Position numbers and translations under genes: made by a program. Shown here in pieces: positions 1 through 8,462 of a stretch of 64,000 nt of DNA (the stretch's first letter is position 1; every line of letters starts with the position of its first letter). Below the pieces are notes generated by a model, which saw only the letters and a program-made list of their open reading frames with translations, did no database searches and was not told the DNA's origin. The DNA comes from DAITQM01 sp039794245 (GTDB lineage: Bacteria > Pseudomonadota > Gammaproteobacteria > Xanthomonadales > Wenzhouxiangellaceae), in the NCBI GenBank assembly GCA_039794245.1, contig JBDIVS010000016.1, positions 11,103-75,102 on the forward strand. Direction: 5' to 3'.

Positions 1-910
1 GTTCGGCGGGCGCCAGAACCTCGACTTCAGGGCCGTAGCGCAGGATGTCGAGCAAAAGTTCACGCGGATCGGAATACGGCAAGGTGAGCTCGTAGGCACC
101 GTCGCGCCATTGCCCGATCTGCTCGGGATGCCAGATTTCGTCGGCGACCCAACGGGCGCGGTGGGCGGAAAAGCGCAGCACGGCGCGGTATCGGGCCGCG
201 CCGCCGAAGATGCCGAAGCTGGCGCCGATCTGCTGGTCGAGCGCGGCTGAGTCTTGAGTTCTGACCGCCGTTTCCGTCGCTTCGGCGCGCCGTATGCGGT
301 CGAGCGCGAAAAGCCGGTAATCCGCGGCGCTTTCGCACCATGCCGCCAGATACCAGTTGCCGCGATAGTGCACCAGACGCGCCGGGTGAATCCGGCGCCG
401 GGTCAGACGATCGTTCTCGCGGCCCTGGTATTCGATTTCAAGGCAGCGGCCGGCAAGCAGCGCGCCGGCGACTTCGCCGAAACGCTGCGGGTCCGATTTG
501 CGTTGCGCGATCGGGAGTAGATGCACTTTGTCGATGATTTCGGCGCTCTTAAAACCGCTCGCCGCGAGCAGGCGGCGGATCCGGTTGCGCAGCGGGCCGA
601 TGTACGGCGCCAGGACACCGGGCTGGACGGCTTCGAGCAATTGCTCGCTGGCGAGCAGCGCGAACAATTCTCCGGCATTGAACCACAGGCCGGGCAGTTC
701 GAACTCCGGGGCGCTGGGATCATAGTGATAGCCGCCCGCGGCCCAGTTGTAAACGATGGGCGCTTCCATGAAATCGCGCATGTACGCCAGATCGCGCTTG
801 ACCGTGGTCAGCGAGACTTCGGTCAGTGCCTCGCGAATGAGGCGCATCGGCACCGGCCGGCCGCGCTTGAGCAGGGCGTGGATCTTGTAGATGCGCTCGA
901 CCCGGTTCAT
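1..910 (-). CDS. WYL-domain transcriptional regulator, partial at window edge
   Basis: The gene enters from the left edge, so its C-terminus is missing; 303 codons are visible from ATG at 910. The N-terminus (MNRVERIYKIHALL, residues 1-60) is the winged helix of the YafY/DeoR-like family. A WYL domain follows, with the core NWYLAAWCESAADYRLFALD, and then the start of the WCX region. Members bind DNA as homo-oligomers and use the WYL fold to sense nucleic acid or a small ligand. No target gene is obvious: the next minus-strand gene upstream is a small unrelated ORF. Family assignment is firm; the regulon is unknown. Confidence 0.88.
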   Translation of the reverse strand, partial: MNRVERIYKIHALLKRGRPVPMRLIREALTEVSLTTVKRDLAYMRDFMEAPIVYNWAAGGYHYDPSAPEFELPGLWFNAGELFALLASEQLLEAVQPGVLAPYIGPLRNRIRRLLAASGFKSAEIIDKVHLLPIAQRKSDPQRFGEVAGALLAGRCLEIEYQGRENDRLTRRRIHPARLVHYRGNWYLAAWCESAADYRLFALDRIRRAEATETAVRTQDSAALDQQIGASFGIFGGAARYRAVLRFSAHRARWVADEIWHPEQIGQWRDGAYELTLPYSDPRELLLDILRYGPEVEVLAPAE

Positions 911-1242
911 CGCCGCCCTGCCCCGCGCCCGATAGGCGCCGGCCCGCCGGCGAACGGCCGGCCCGCAGCGGGATCTGCGGTGCATTTCGGTGAATGACGC
1001 ACCAAACGCCCGGCATGAGGCCGGCCATAGAGCGGCCGCCGGGAAAACAGAACCGGCATCACCTCGCCAGACATGACTGCCTCGCAGTGACTGAGCGGCG
1101 CGGGATCACACCGCGGAACATCGGCGCTGGTAGCGCCGGCCCGGGGCATGGCTGGGCCGGCTTTTTTTATCCCTTGGCGCATCCTATAGCGAATGACGCC
1201 CAGGCGCAACCCACGGGAGGTCGCCGGAGATTCGGCCCGTTT
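911..1242. other. Non-coding gap with an orphan terminator
   Basis: No convincing reading frame lies between the WYL regulator start and the end of the small ORF at 1243. The only clear structure is a plus-strand rho-independent terminator at 1135-1168, described separately. No plus-strand gene precedes it, so a small RNA ending there is possible. I see no match to 4.5S, 6S, tmRNA or RNase P signature motifs. Confidence 0.5.
1135..1168 (+). terminator. Rho-independent terminator without an upstream gene
   Basis: An 8-bp GC stem (GCCGGCCC at 1135-1142 and GGGCCGGC at 1154-1161) encloses an 11-nt loop and is followed directly by seven T residues at 1162-1168. A second small hairpin (GGCGC/GCGCC) lies just before it. 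The orientation is plus, yet no plus-strand coding gene precedes it, so it may end a small RNA. Confidence 0.7.
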
Positions 1243-1494
1243 CTATCCCTTTGGGCCAGGCGGGCCGCGTTTCGGCGGCGGCGCCGGCGGCTTGGCCTGC
1301 TCCGCCTTGCCGGCGTCCTCCTTCCGGCGGTGCGGGTCACCGGGCGGGGAGGAAATCATCAAGCCATTTTTCACTACGGGGTTATCCCGGGCGTGAAAAA
1401 CGATCTGCATGCCTTTCTTCTTGCTCTGGTTGACCGAATGCTGTCCGGCCGCGGCGGCAGGCCGAATGGGTTTGATGAAGGGTACTTTGCTCAT
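1243..1494 (-). CDS. Small basic hypothetical protein (83 aa)
   Basis: I do not recognise this protein. It is an 83-residue, lysine/proline-rich ORF beginning MSKVPFIKPIRP and ending in a PPAPPPKRGPPGPKG tail. Support for coding comes from a good ribosome-binding site (GGAGG seven bases before the ATG). The first half (QSKKKGMQIVFHARDNPVVKN) looks like an ordered segment and the rest disordered. A 10-bp hairpin with a GAAA-type loop lies in the leader at 1513-1536. No signal peptide or membrane segment is present. It could be a spurious ORF in high-GC DNA, but the Shine-Dalgarno and composition argue for a real small protein. Confidence 0.5.
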   Translation of the reverse strand: MSKVPFIKPIRPAAAAGQHSVNQSKKKGMQIVFHARDNPVVKNGLMISSPPGDPHRRKEDAGKAEQAKPPAPPPKRGPPGPKG

Positions 1495-1812
1495 GATGCA
1501 GCCTCCAAATCCCCCGATGCCCGAAAGGGCGTCGGGCCTGAGGGTGGCGGCCGCATCGCCCTCGCTTTAGCAGCATTTGTACCCCGCCCTGCAAGCTGAG
1601 AGGTCAAATCGGCGGCCGTCACAGTCTATTATCTCTTTATCCGGTTGGCAATTAGTATTGCAATTTCTGGCACGCATCGCATCTGCTCTCCTATGTGGCT
1701 ACGATTCGCAGATATCGATTTCCGCTTCGCGGTTTTCGACAGCCAACTGTCTGAGGCCACCCATGCTTTGGGGGTGCCGTTGCTGGCCTTCTGATATCGG
1801 AGGTGCACAAAT
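1495..1812. promoter_or_regulatory. Divergent intergenic region with leader hairpin
   Basis: This 318-bp stretch separates the small minus-strand ORF from the plus-strand amidohydrolase and must carry both promoters. A stem-loop at 1513-1536 (CCCGATGCCC and GGGCGTCGGG around GAAA, one G-T pair) sits in the leader of the small ORF. The segment 1615-1740 is noticeably richer in A and T than its surroundings, as expected for promoters. No exact -35/-10 pair was convincing. Confidence 0.4.
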
Positions 1813-3165
1813 ATGGTCAAGATGAGCGTATCTTTTTTGCGATCGGTGGTGATCATCCAGATGATGCTCTGCACCGTTCCCGCGCCGGCGGCAGCGGACG
1901 ACTTGCCCATTTTGCTCAAACCCGGCCGGGTGTTCACCGCTGGGGACAGCGCCGTCCGCGAAGGCTGGGCGGTGCTGGTCACCGAAGGCCGGATCGCCGC
2001 GGTCGGGCCGGCCGGGGAGATCGTGGCCCCGCCTGGGACGCAAGTCGTCGAACTGCCGGGGACGACGCTGTTGCCGGGGCTCGTCGATCTGCACGTGCAT
2101 TTATTTTTGCACCCGTACAACGAGGCGTCGTGGGACGACCAGGTGCTGAAAGAACCTGTGGAATACCGCACCATCGCCGCGGTGGAATATGCCGCGGCGA
2201 CTCTGGCGGCCGGATTCACCACGGTGCGCGACCTGGGCACGGAGGGCGCGGGCTACGCCGACGTGTCGCTGAAAAGGGCGCTCGATGAAGGCCGGATCGC
2301 CGGCCCCAGGCTCGAAATCGCCACGCTGGCAATCGTTGCCGCCGGTTGTTACGGCCCCGGCCCGCGTGGCTGGCGCCCCGATCTGGATCTGCGAAAAGGC
2401 GCCCAGGAGGTCAGCGGCGAGGCCGAGATCGTCCGCGCCGTGCGCGAGCAGGCGGCGCGCGGCGCCGACTGGATCAAGGTGTATGCCGACTACCGCTGCG
2501 GCCCCGGCGGCAAGGCGGTGCCGGCGTTCAGCCAGCGGGAACTCGATCTACTGGTTGCCACCGCGCACGATCTGGGGCGTAAAGTCGCAGCCCACGCCGT
2601 GACCCCCGAAGGCATGCGCCGCGCCGTGTCGGCCGGCGTGCAAACCATCGAACACGGTTTCGAGGGCAACGACGAGGTCTTCCGGCTGATGGCTGAGCGC
2701 GGTGTCGTTTATCTGCCGACGCTGGCTGCACAGGCCGCTTACGCCGAGTATTTCGATGGTTACAAGCCGGGAGACGAGCCGACCGCGGGAATGCGGGATG
2801 CGAAGCGCGCCTTCCGCGCAGCACTCAAAGCCGGCGTCACGATCGGCGCCGGCGGCGACGCCGGCGTGTTCGCACATGGGGCCAATGCGCTGGAGATCGA
2901 GTGGATGGTGCGTTACGGCATGCGGCCGGAGCACGCCCTCCTGGCAGCGACCGCAACCGGCGCCCGAACGCTCGGCCGAGAAAACGAAATCGGCCGCATC
3001 CGGCCGGGGCTGATCGCCGACCTCGTCGCCGTCGAAGGCGACCCGGTCACCGACATCGCGGCACTGCACAATGTCAGCCTGGTGATGCAGGGCGGGCGCA
3101 TCGTCAAAACCCCGCACGCAGCAATCCCGCCGAAAATAATCCTGGATTCCGGTACAAGCAATTAG
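1813..3165 (+). CDS. Exported amidohydrolase family protein (imidazolonepropionase/Xaa-Pro dipeptidase-like)
   Basis: This is a metal-dependent hydrolase of the amidohydrolase TIM-barrel superfamily. Visible metal and catalytic positions are the HxH motif at His94/His96 (LHVHLFLH), Lys222 (DWIKVYADY, the usual carbamylated lysine position), His261, His281 (IEHGFEG) and Asp349 (GGDAGVFAHG). Residues 1-28 form a signal peptide ending near APAAADD, so the enzyme is probably periplasmic. At 450 residues it is the normal length for the family. The start has GGAGG nine bases upstream. Substrate cannot be read; relatives cleave dipeptides or cyclic imides. It stands alone, convergent with the MFS gene 53 bp away. 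Confidence 0.88.
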   Translation: MVKMSVSFLRSVVIIQMMLCTVPAPAAADDLPILLKPGRVFTAGDSAVREGWAVLVTEGRIAAVGPAGEIVAPPGTQVVELPGTTLLPGLVDLHVHLFLHPYNEASWDDQVLKEPVEYRTIAAVEYAAATLAAGFTTVRDLGTEGAGYADVSLKRALDEGRIAGPRLEIATLAIVAAGCYGPGPRGWRPDLDLRKGAQEVSGEAEIVRAVREQAARGADWIKVYADYRCGPGGKAVPAFSQRELDLLVATAHDLGRKVAAHAVTPEGMRRAVSAGVQTIEHGFEGNDEVFRLMAERGVVYLPTLAAQAAYAEYFDGYKPGDEPTAGMRDAKRAFRAALKAGVTIGAGGDAGVFAHGANALEIEWMVRYGMRPEHALLAATATGARTLGRENEIGRIRPGLIADLVAVEGDPVTDIAALHNVSLVMQGGRIVKTPHAAIPPKIILDSGTSN

Positions 3166-3218
3166 TTTTTTTATTCTGTCTATCCTGCTCGTCGATGTTC
3201 GTTTGATTCATTCCGGTG

Positions 3219-4394
3219 TTAGCGGTGGATTCTCAAGAGCAACAGCGCTGCGGCGGCGGCGAAGGCGGCGGCAACGATAAACGCGGCGGCGGGGGTGAAC
3301 GTCTGCCAGAGGTAGCCGAACAGCAGCGAAGCAGGGAGCAGCATCAGGCCAGCGAGCAGGTGGAACCAGCCGAAGGCACGGCCGAACTGGTCGGGCGGTG
3401 CGAGATCGGCAACGTAGGCTTTTTCGACGCCCTCGGTGGCGGCGATGAACAGCCCGTAAAACGCGAACAGCGGCCACAGCAGCCAGGCACCGGCCGGGGT
3501 CAGAAAACCGAAGGTGAGATAAAAAGCGGCATAAGCCAGCCAGCCTCCGAACAACAGCCGGCGCCGCCCGAAGCGGTCGGAAAGATGCGACAACGGCACC
3601 GACAACACACTGGCGACCAGCGACACCAGCGCCCACAGCAAGGGCAGCGCGGCCTGGGGGGCGCCGATCTGCGATGCTTTGAGCAACAGGAACAGATTCG
3701 AGGCGTTGGCCAGCGAAAAAACGGCGACGGCGGCGAAGTAACGCCGCAGTTCGGGGGGCAATGCCCGCCAGCGCCAATCGGGCAGCACTGCAACGTGCAA
3801 CCTGCCGAGCGGCGCTTCGCGGACGGCAAAAGTCAGGGCCAGCGCCAAGGCCCCGGGTACGGCGGTCCACCAGATGATCTCCCGGATGCCGAGTCCGGCG
3901 GCCAGCATTGCGGCGGCGAGTAGTGGGCCGATCACGGCCCCGGCATGGTCTAGCGCGCGGTGCAGACCGAAGGCCAGGCCGCGCCTTTCGGCATCGATGC
4001 TGGCGGCGAGCAACGCATCGCGCGGTGCGCTGCGCAAACCCTTGCCGATGCGGTCGGTCACCCGAAGCAGCAGGACCAGCGGCCAGGCCGCAGCAACGGC
4101 GAGCAGCGGTCTGGCCGCGGCGGCCATGCCGTAACCGCTGACGATCCACGGCCGGGTCCGGCCGCTGCGATCGACGAGTGTCCCGGAAACGAGTTTCAGA
4201 AGACTGCTCGCCGCCTCGGCCAGGCCCTCGATCAGACCCAGCGCCCGCGGCCCGGCGAGCAGCACGCCGGTGACATACAGCGGCAACAGCGGGTAAATCA
4301 TCTCGCTGGCCGTATCGTTGAGCAGGCTGATCGCGCCGAGCAGCCAGACGGTGGCGGGTAGATTCAGGCGGGCGAGGCGCATGGGGCTAACCAT
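3219..4394 (-). CDS. MFS transporter
   Basis: The 391-residue protein has about twelve hydrophobic segments. It carries major-facilitator loop motifs: SGTLVDRSGRTRPW in the 2-3 loop, DRIGKGLRSAPRDALLA after segment 4, and the half-repeat LSDRFGRRRLLFGG in the C-terminal half. The RIGKGLRSAPRDAL signature is typical of a subgroup of uncharacterised inner-membrane exporters. Start could be Met1 or Met5. It is downstream of sspB in the same direction, 113 bp away across an imperfect inverted repeat (4459-4485). Substrate unknown. Confidence 0.85.
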   Translation of the reverse strand: MVSPMRLARLNLPATVWLLGAISLLNDTASEMIYPLLPLYVTGVLLAGPRALGLIEGLAEAASSLLKLVSGTLVDRSGRTRPWIVSGYGMAAAARPLLAVAAAWPLVLLLRVTDRIGKGLRSAPRDALLAASIDAERRGLAFGLHRALDHAGAVIGPLLAAAMLAAGLGIREIIWWTAVPGALALALTFAVREAPLGRLHVAVLPDWRWRALPPELRRYFAAVAVFSLANASNLFLLLKASQIGAPQAALPLLWALVSLVASVLSVPLSHLSDRFGRRRLLFGGWLAYAAFYLTFGFLTPAGAWLLWPLFAFYGLFIAATEGVEKAYVADLAPPDQFGRAFGWFHLLAGLMLLPASLLFGYLWQTFTPAAAFIVAAAFAAAAALLLLRIHR

Positions 4395-4458
4395 TGGTTG
4401 GGTCTATTTTGCGGGGCCGCGGAACCTGGATTCGTGCGCCCGACAGTGCCCCATCCTA

Positions 4459-4485
4459 ACCTTCCCCAGGATGCGGGGAAAGGTT
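4459..4485. repeat. Imperfect inverted repeat between sspB and the MFS gene
   Basis: AACCTTCCCC and GGGGAAAGGTT can pair around a short loop with one bulged A. There is no T-tract, so a rho-independent terminator is not supported; it may slow or stabilise the 3' end of the sspB transcript. Confidence 0.35.
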
Positions 4486-4507
4486 CACTCCTGGCGAGAT
4501 GCAGGGC

Positions 4508-4966
4508 TTATTTGATGATTTTCAGTTGCGGCCGGCGGCCGGCGCCGGGCGGCGGTTGGGATACGTGATCGGCGGCATTCCCGGCGGCGTCCGCCTCGGT
4601 GCTGTCGGCGTCACCAGCGCCGGCCAGGGCGCCGTCCTCGGCGTCGAAGAGGATGCCGACGCCGTTTTCACGGGCGAAAATACCGAGCACCGCCGGCATG
4701 GGCAGATACACCGATTGCGTGATGCCGCCGAATCGGGCGACGAAGCTCACGCCGTCGGTATCGATCAGCAGATCGCGCACGGCGCGTGGCGCAATGTTGA
4801 GCACGACCCGCCCATCACGGGCGCTGCCGGGCGGAATGGTGACACCGGGGTGAGCCGCCGCGGCGATCAGGTGCGGCGTCAGGTTGTTGTCGGTGAGCCA
4901 ATCGTATATGGCGCGCAGCAGATACGGCCGGCTGGAGGTCAGCGCCGGCCCGGACGGGGCGTTCAC
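4508..4966 (-). CDS. sspB: ClpXP protease specificity-enhancing factor SspB
   Basis: SspB tethers ssrA-tagged proteins and other substrates to ClpX. Residues 1-110 form the conserved substrate-binding fold (SRPYLLRAIYDWLTDNNLTPH, then VVLNIAPRAVRDL and ITQSVYLPMPAVLGIFARE). A flexible acidic linker follows, ending in the ClpX-docking tail RRPQLKIIK, which matches the known C-terminal ClpX-binding motif. The length of 152 residues is usual. It overlaps sspA by four bases (ATGA), the standard gammaproteobacterial arrangement. Confidence 0.95.
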   Translation of the reverse strand: MNAPSGPALTSSRPYLLRAIYDWLTDNNLTPHLIAAAAHPGVTIPPGSARDGRVVLNIAPRAVRDLLIDTDGVSFVARFGGITQSVYLPMPAVLGIFARENGVGILFDAEDGALAGAGDADSTEADAAGNAADHVSQPPPGAGRRPQLKIIK

Positions 4967-5568
4967 TTGTCGCGGATCTCGCGTTCGGCCTGCATCATGC
5001 TGCGGCGGAAGGAATCGCGGATAAAGATCCGCTCCATGTAGCGCAGAAGTTTAGGCGAACCGCGCCCGATGCTGATGCCGTAGTGCGGCAGGCGCCAGAG
5101 AAACGGCGCGATCAGGCAATCGGCCAAGCTCAACTCGGGGCTGAGCAGAAACGTACCGACACCGAAGATCTCGTCGCTCGCCACCAGGCTCTCGCGGATT
5201 TGTTTGCGCTGTTTTTCCTGCGCCGCGCCGCTGAGTTTCATCATCGCCTCAGCGGGCAGCACCCAGTCGCGCAGGATGCGGTAGCTGATCTGCCTGAGCC
5301 GGGCCCGCGACAGTGGATCGATCGGCATCAGCGGCGGGTGCGGATAGCGCTCGTCGACATATTCGGCGACCACCCAGGTGCCGTAGAGGACGATTTCACG
5401 ATCGACCAGGGTCGGCGTTTCAGCGTAAGGATTCAGTTCGGCAAGATCGGCGCTGGCCCCCGGCGTTTCATCGACATCGATGAGTTTGACGTTGACGACT
5501 TTCTCGGCCAGGATAAAACGAATGCGGTGGCATTTGACGCAATCGCTGGCTGTGTAAAGCTCAATCAT
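4963..5568 (-). CDS. sspA: Stringent starvation protein A (GST fold)
   Basis: SspA is a glutathione S-transferase-like protein that binds RNA polymerase and adjusts transcription under stress. The thioredoxin-like N-terminal domain (residues 1-75) begins MIELYTASDCVKCHRIRFIL and carries ETPTLVDREIVLYGTWVVAEY, and an all-helical C-terminal domain follows. At 201 residues it has family length. It follows the bc1 genes and overlaps sspB, an arrangement common in gamma- and betaproteobacteria. Unlike most SspA it keeps a CxxC pair (Cys10, Cys13) at the GST active-site position. Confidence 0.92.
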   Translation of the reverse strand: MIELYTASDCVKCHRIRFILAEKVVNVKLIDVDETPGASADLAELNPYAETPTLVDREIVLYGTWVVAEYVDERYPHPPLMPIDPLSRARLRQISYRILRDWVLPAEAMMKLSGAAQEKQRKQIRESLVASDEIFGVGTFLLSPELSLADCLIAPFLWRLPHYGISIGRGSPKLLRYMERIFIRDSFRRSMMQAEREIRDK

Positions 5569-5629
5569 GCGATACCTTTGCGGTCAGTGGCTTGGTGTTG
5601 GCGGCGAAAGATGAGAACGAGTGGGGCGA

Positions 5630-6385
5630 TTATTCGACATCCCTCCAATACTCATGTTTCAACAACCAGGCGAACAGCGCGAAAACGACGAGATAAAGGA
5701 TCACCCATTTGCCGAGCGGATGGCGTTCGAGGCGGGCCGGCTCGCCGAGATAGGCGAGAAACGTGACCAGATCGCGGATCTTGCCGTGGAAACCGGCTGC
5801 ATCGAGCGCCCCCGGGGTGCCGGTCTTGACGCCGACCACCCGGCGCGTTGTCGTGCCGTCGCCATTGGCGTGTTCCTCGAACACCGGTTCTTGTATGCCC
5901 TGCAGCGCCCACAGCGGGTTGGGCATCGAGGTGTTCTCGAAGACGATGTTGTTCCAGCCGTGCGGCCGTTCCGGGTCGCGGTAAAACCCTTCGAGGTAAC
6001 CCATCAGCCAGTCCGTGCCGCGGATGCGCGCCACCAGCGACAGATCCGGCGGCGGGATACCGAACCACGTCCGGGTGTCTTCGACCCTGGCGGCCACCGT
6101 CATCGCATCGCCGATCCTGGCGCCGGGCGGTGCCAACGCGGCGAGGATTTCTTCGTCGCTGTAACCCAGATCCTGGGCCAGGCGCTTGTAGCGCATGTAT
6201 TGTGCGCTGTGGCAGCCTGAACAGTAATCAACGAACAGGCGCACCCCGCGCTGCACCGCGGCGGTATCGAAGACGTTGATGTTCGCTTCCGGCAGATCTC
6301 TTTCGCCGCCGGCGGCAAGGCCGTCGCCCGCCGCAACAAGGACGGCGAGCAACGCCGAACGAATGACAATGTCGATGTGTTTCAT
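5630..6385 (-). CDS. petC: Ubiquinol-cytochrome c reductase, cytochrome c1
   Basis: Cytochrome c1 passes electrons from the Rieske protein to soluble cytochrome c in complex III. It has an N-terminal signal peptide (residues 1-25), the haem c site CSGCH (Cys55, Cys58, His59), a Met-Pro axial-ligand region (NTSMPNPLWAL) and a C-terminal membrane anchor (VILYLVVFALFAWLLK). Start is ATG 6385, two bases after the petB stop; a longer upstream extension of the frame is inside petB and was rejected. 251 residues is normal. Confidence 0.95.
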   Translation of the reverse strand: MKHIDIVIRSALLAVLVAAGDGLAAGGERDLPEANINVFDTAAVQRGVRLFVDYCSGCHSAQYMRYKRLAQDLGYSDEEILAALAPPGARIGDAMTVAARVEDTRTWFGIPPPDLSLVARIRGTDWLMGYLEGFYRDPERPHGWNNIVFENTSMPNPLWALQGIQEPVFEEHANGDGTTTRRVVGVKTGTPGALDAAGFHGKIRDLVTFLAYLGEPARLERHPLGKWVILYLVVFALFAWLLKHEYWRDVE

Positions 6386-6387
6386 TT

Positions 6388-7638
6388 TCAGTGTCCTCCA
6401 GTCACTCGCTCGGGCGGCGTTCGCGTTTTTTCGTATTTGGTGACGAAAGGCAGCAGTATGAAGAAGGCGAAATAGACAAAGGTCCAGAGCCGCGATTCGA
6501 TGGTCTGCCCGGTGGTGCCCTCGCCCATGCCGAGCATGCCGAGGCGGAAGAAACTGATGCCGAACAGCACGACGAGCAGCTTGGACTGCCAGCCTTTGTA
6601 ACGGATCGAACGCACCCGGCTGCGGTCGAGCCACGGCAGGAAGAACAGCACGGCGATCGCCAGGCCCATCAGCACCACACCGGTCAGCTTGTCGGGCACG
6701 GCGCGCAAGATGGCGTAAAACGGCGTGAAGTACCAGACCGGGACGATGTGCGGCGGCGTGACCAGCGGATCGGCCGGTATGAAGTTGTCCGGTTCGAGGA
6801 ACAGGCCGCCCAGTTCCGGGGCATAAAAGATCACGAAGGCAAACAGCAGCAGAAACACCGCGACGCCAAAAATGTCCTTGACGGTGTAATAGGGATGGAA
6901 CGGAATGCCGTCCAGCGGCCGGCCCGCCGCATCCTTGCGCACCTTGATTTCGATACCGTCAGGATTGTTCGAGCCGACCTGGTGGAGGGCGGCGATATGC
7001 ACCACGACCAGGGCCAGCAGGGCGAGCGGCAAGGCGACGACGTGGAGCGCGAAAAAGCGGTTCAGCGTCACGTCGGAGACGAAATAATCGCCGCGGATCC
7101 ATTCGACCAGCGCGTCGCCGACCTGCGGTATGGCGCCGAACAGCGAGATGATGACCTGCGCCCCCCAGTAGGACATCTGGCCCCAGGGCAGGACATAGCC
7201 CATGAATGCCTCGGCCATCAGCACGAGATAGATCAGCATGCCGATGATCCAGATCAACTCGCGCGGCGAGCGGTGCGAACCATAGATGATGCCGCGGAAC
7301 ATGTGCAGATAAACGACGATGAAAAACGCCGAGGCGCCGGTGGAGTGCATGTAGCGGATCAGCCAGCCCCATTCGACGTCGCGCATGATGTACTCGACCG
7401 AGGCGAAGGCTTCGGCGGCCGACGGTTTGTAGTTCATCGTCAGGTAAATGCCGCTGCCGATCTGGATGACTAGAACGAGCAACGCCAGTGAACCGAAGTA
7501 ATACCAGAAATTGAAATTCTTGGGTGCGAAATAACCGGCCATGTGGTCATGCCAAAAGCTGCTGATCGGCAGCCGGTAATCGAGCCACTCACCGAGGGCC
7601 CGCAGGTTGCGCGCGATGGAACTGGCGGGACGGGTCAT
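6388..7638 (-). CDS. petB: Ubiquinol-cytochrome c reductase, cytochrome b
   Basis: This is the membrane core of complex III, 416 residues with about eight or nine transmembrane helices. Haem-ligand histidines are visible in RYMHSTGAS, VVYLHMFRG, FFALHVVALP and LVVVHIAALH. The Qo-site motif reads PVWY (residues 300-303) instead of the commoner PEWY, so the glutamate usually implicated in quinol proton release is valine. It overlaps petA by four bases and is followed two bases later by petC, giving a petA-petB-petC operon. Confidence 0.96.
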   Translation of the reverse strand: MTRPASSIARNLRALGEWLDYRLPISSFWHDHMAGYFAPKNFNFWYYFGSLALLVLVIQIGSGIYLTMNYKPSAAEAFASVEYIMRDVEWGWLIRYMHSTGASAFFIVVYLHMFRGIIYGSHRSPRELIWIIGMLIYLVLMAEAFMGYVLPWGQMSYWGAQVIISLFGAIPQVGDALVEWIRGDYFVSDVTLNRFFALHVVALPLALLALVVVHIAALHQVGSNNPDGIEIKVRKDAAGRPLDGIPFHPYYTVKDIFGVAVFLLLFAFVIFYAPELGGLFLEPDNFIPADPLVTPPHIVPVWYFTPFYAILRAVPDKLTGVVLMGLAIAVLFFLPWLDRSRVRSIRYKGWQSKLLVVLFGISFFRLGMLGMGEGTTGQTIESRLWTFVYFAFFILLPFVTKYEKTRTPPERVTGGH

Positions 7639-8249
7639 GACGCGGCTCCTTCAGGATCGACGCCGATCAGGATGGTGTCGTCGTCGAGAAAGCGGTACGG
7701 CGGAATCAACAGATTGAGCTGCGCCGGCACGCCTTTATAGACCCGGCCGGCGAGATCGAACTTGGATTTGTGGCACGGGCAGAAAAAGCCGCCGCGCCAG
7801 TTCTCCTCGAACGGCTGCGGCCCGACCTCGGGCACAAGCTGCGGCACACAGCCGAGGTGGGTGCAATGGATGTTGGCGACGAGAAATTCGGGGCGCAGCG
7901 AGCGCATCTGGTTGCGGGCGTATCCCGGCTGCTGTTCGCGCTCCAGCGAATCGGGGTCGCGCAGGTCGCCGCGCACGGCGTTCAGGTTTTCGAGCATCTC
8001 TGGGGTGCGGCGCAGGATACCGATCGTCTGGCCGCGCCACTGCACCTTGAGCAACTCGCCCGGCGCCAAAAGACCGACGTCGACCTGGACCGGGCCACCG
8101 ATCAGTCGTGCCTTGGCGCTCGGTTTCCACGAGGCGAGAAAAGGATAGGCGGCCAACGCCGCGCCCACGGCGCCGACCACGGAGGTGGCCCAGGTCAACG
8201 CCAGGCGCCGCCCGCGATCGACACCAGGTTCACGATGCTCGTCGGACAT
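7635..8249 (-). CDS. petA: Ubiquinol-cytochrome c reductase, Rieske iron-sulfur subunit
   Basis: The Rieske subunit carries the high-potential 2Fe-2S cluster that oxidises ubiquinol. Cluster ligands are Cys129 and His131 (CTHLGC) and Cys157 and His160 (CPCHKSKF); Cys134 and Cys159 form the expected disulfide. Residues 13-38 make a Tat-like N-terminal membrane anchor (RGRRLALTWATSVVGAVGAA). It is the first gene of the bc1 operon, with AGGGAG-like purines (CGGGAGAATTTC) just before its ATG. 204 residues is typical. Confidence 0.95.
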   Translation of the reverse strand: MSDEHREPGVDRGRRLALTWATSVVGAVGAALAAYPFLASWKPSAKARLIGGPVQVDVGLLAPGELLKVQWRGQTIGILRRTPEMLENLNAVRGDLRDPDSLEREQQPGYARNQMRSLRPEFLVANIHCTHLGCVPQLVPEVGPQPFEENWRGGFFCPCHKSKFDLAGRVYKGVPAQLNLLIPPYRFLDDDTILIGVDPEGAAS

Positions 8250-8462
8250 GAAATTCTCCCGTCAGATGCCGGCTAAATGATGGTGAAAAACGCCCCGTTC
8301 GTTGTCGTGCCCGCCGGCCCGGGCCGGCCGCACGCGCCGGTACCACGCAGCGTGGCGCAAGGCGCACATCGAATGTGGCATTTTACTCGAAATCCCACCG
8401 CCGGGACAAACCGCATCCCCCCCGGAACGAGGCGTCTGCGCGGCCTTTGGCTCGGCGCCGCG

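Noticed and set aside
1040..1168. The DNA before the orphan terminator as 4.5S, 6S or tmRNA
   Set aside because: The GGAAG-type SRP loop, the tmRNA tag and resume codon, and a long 6S-like bubble are all absent.
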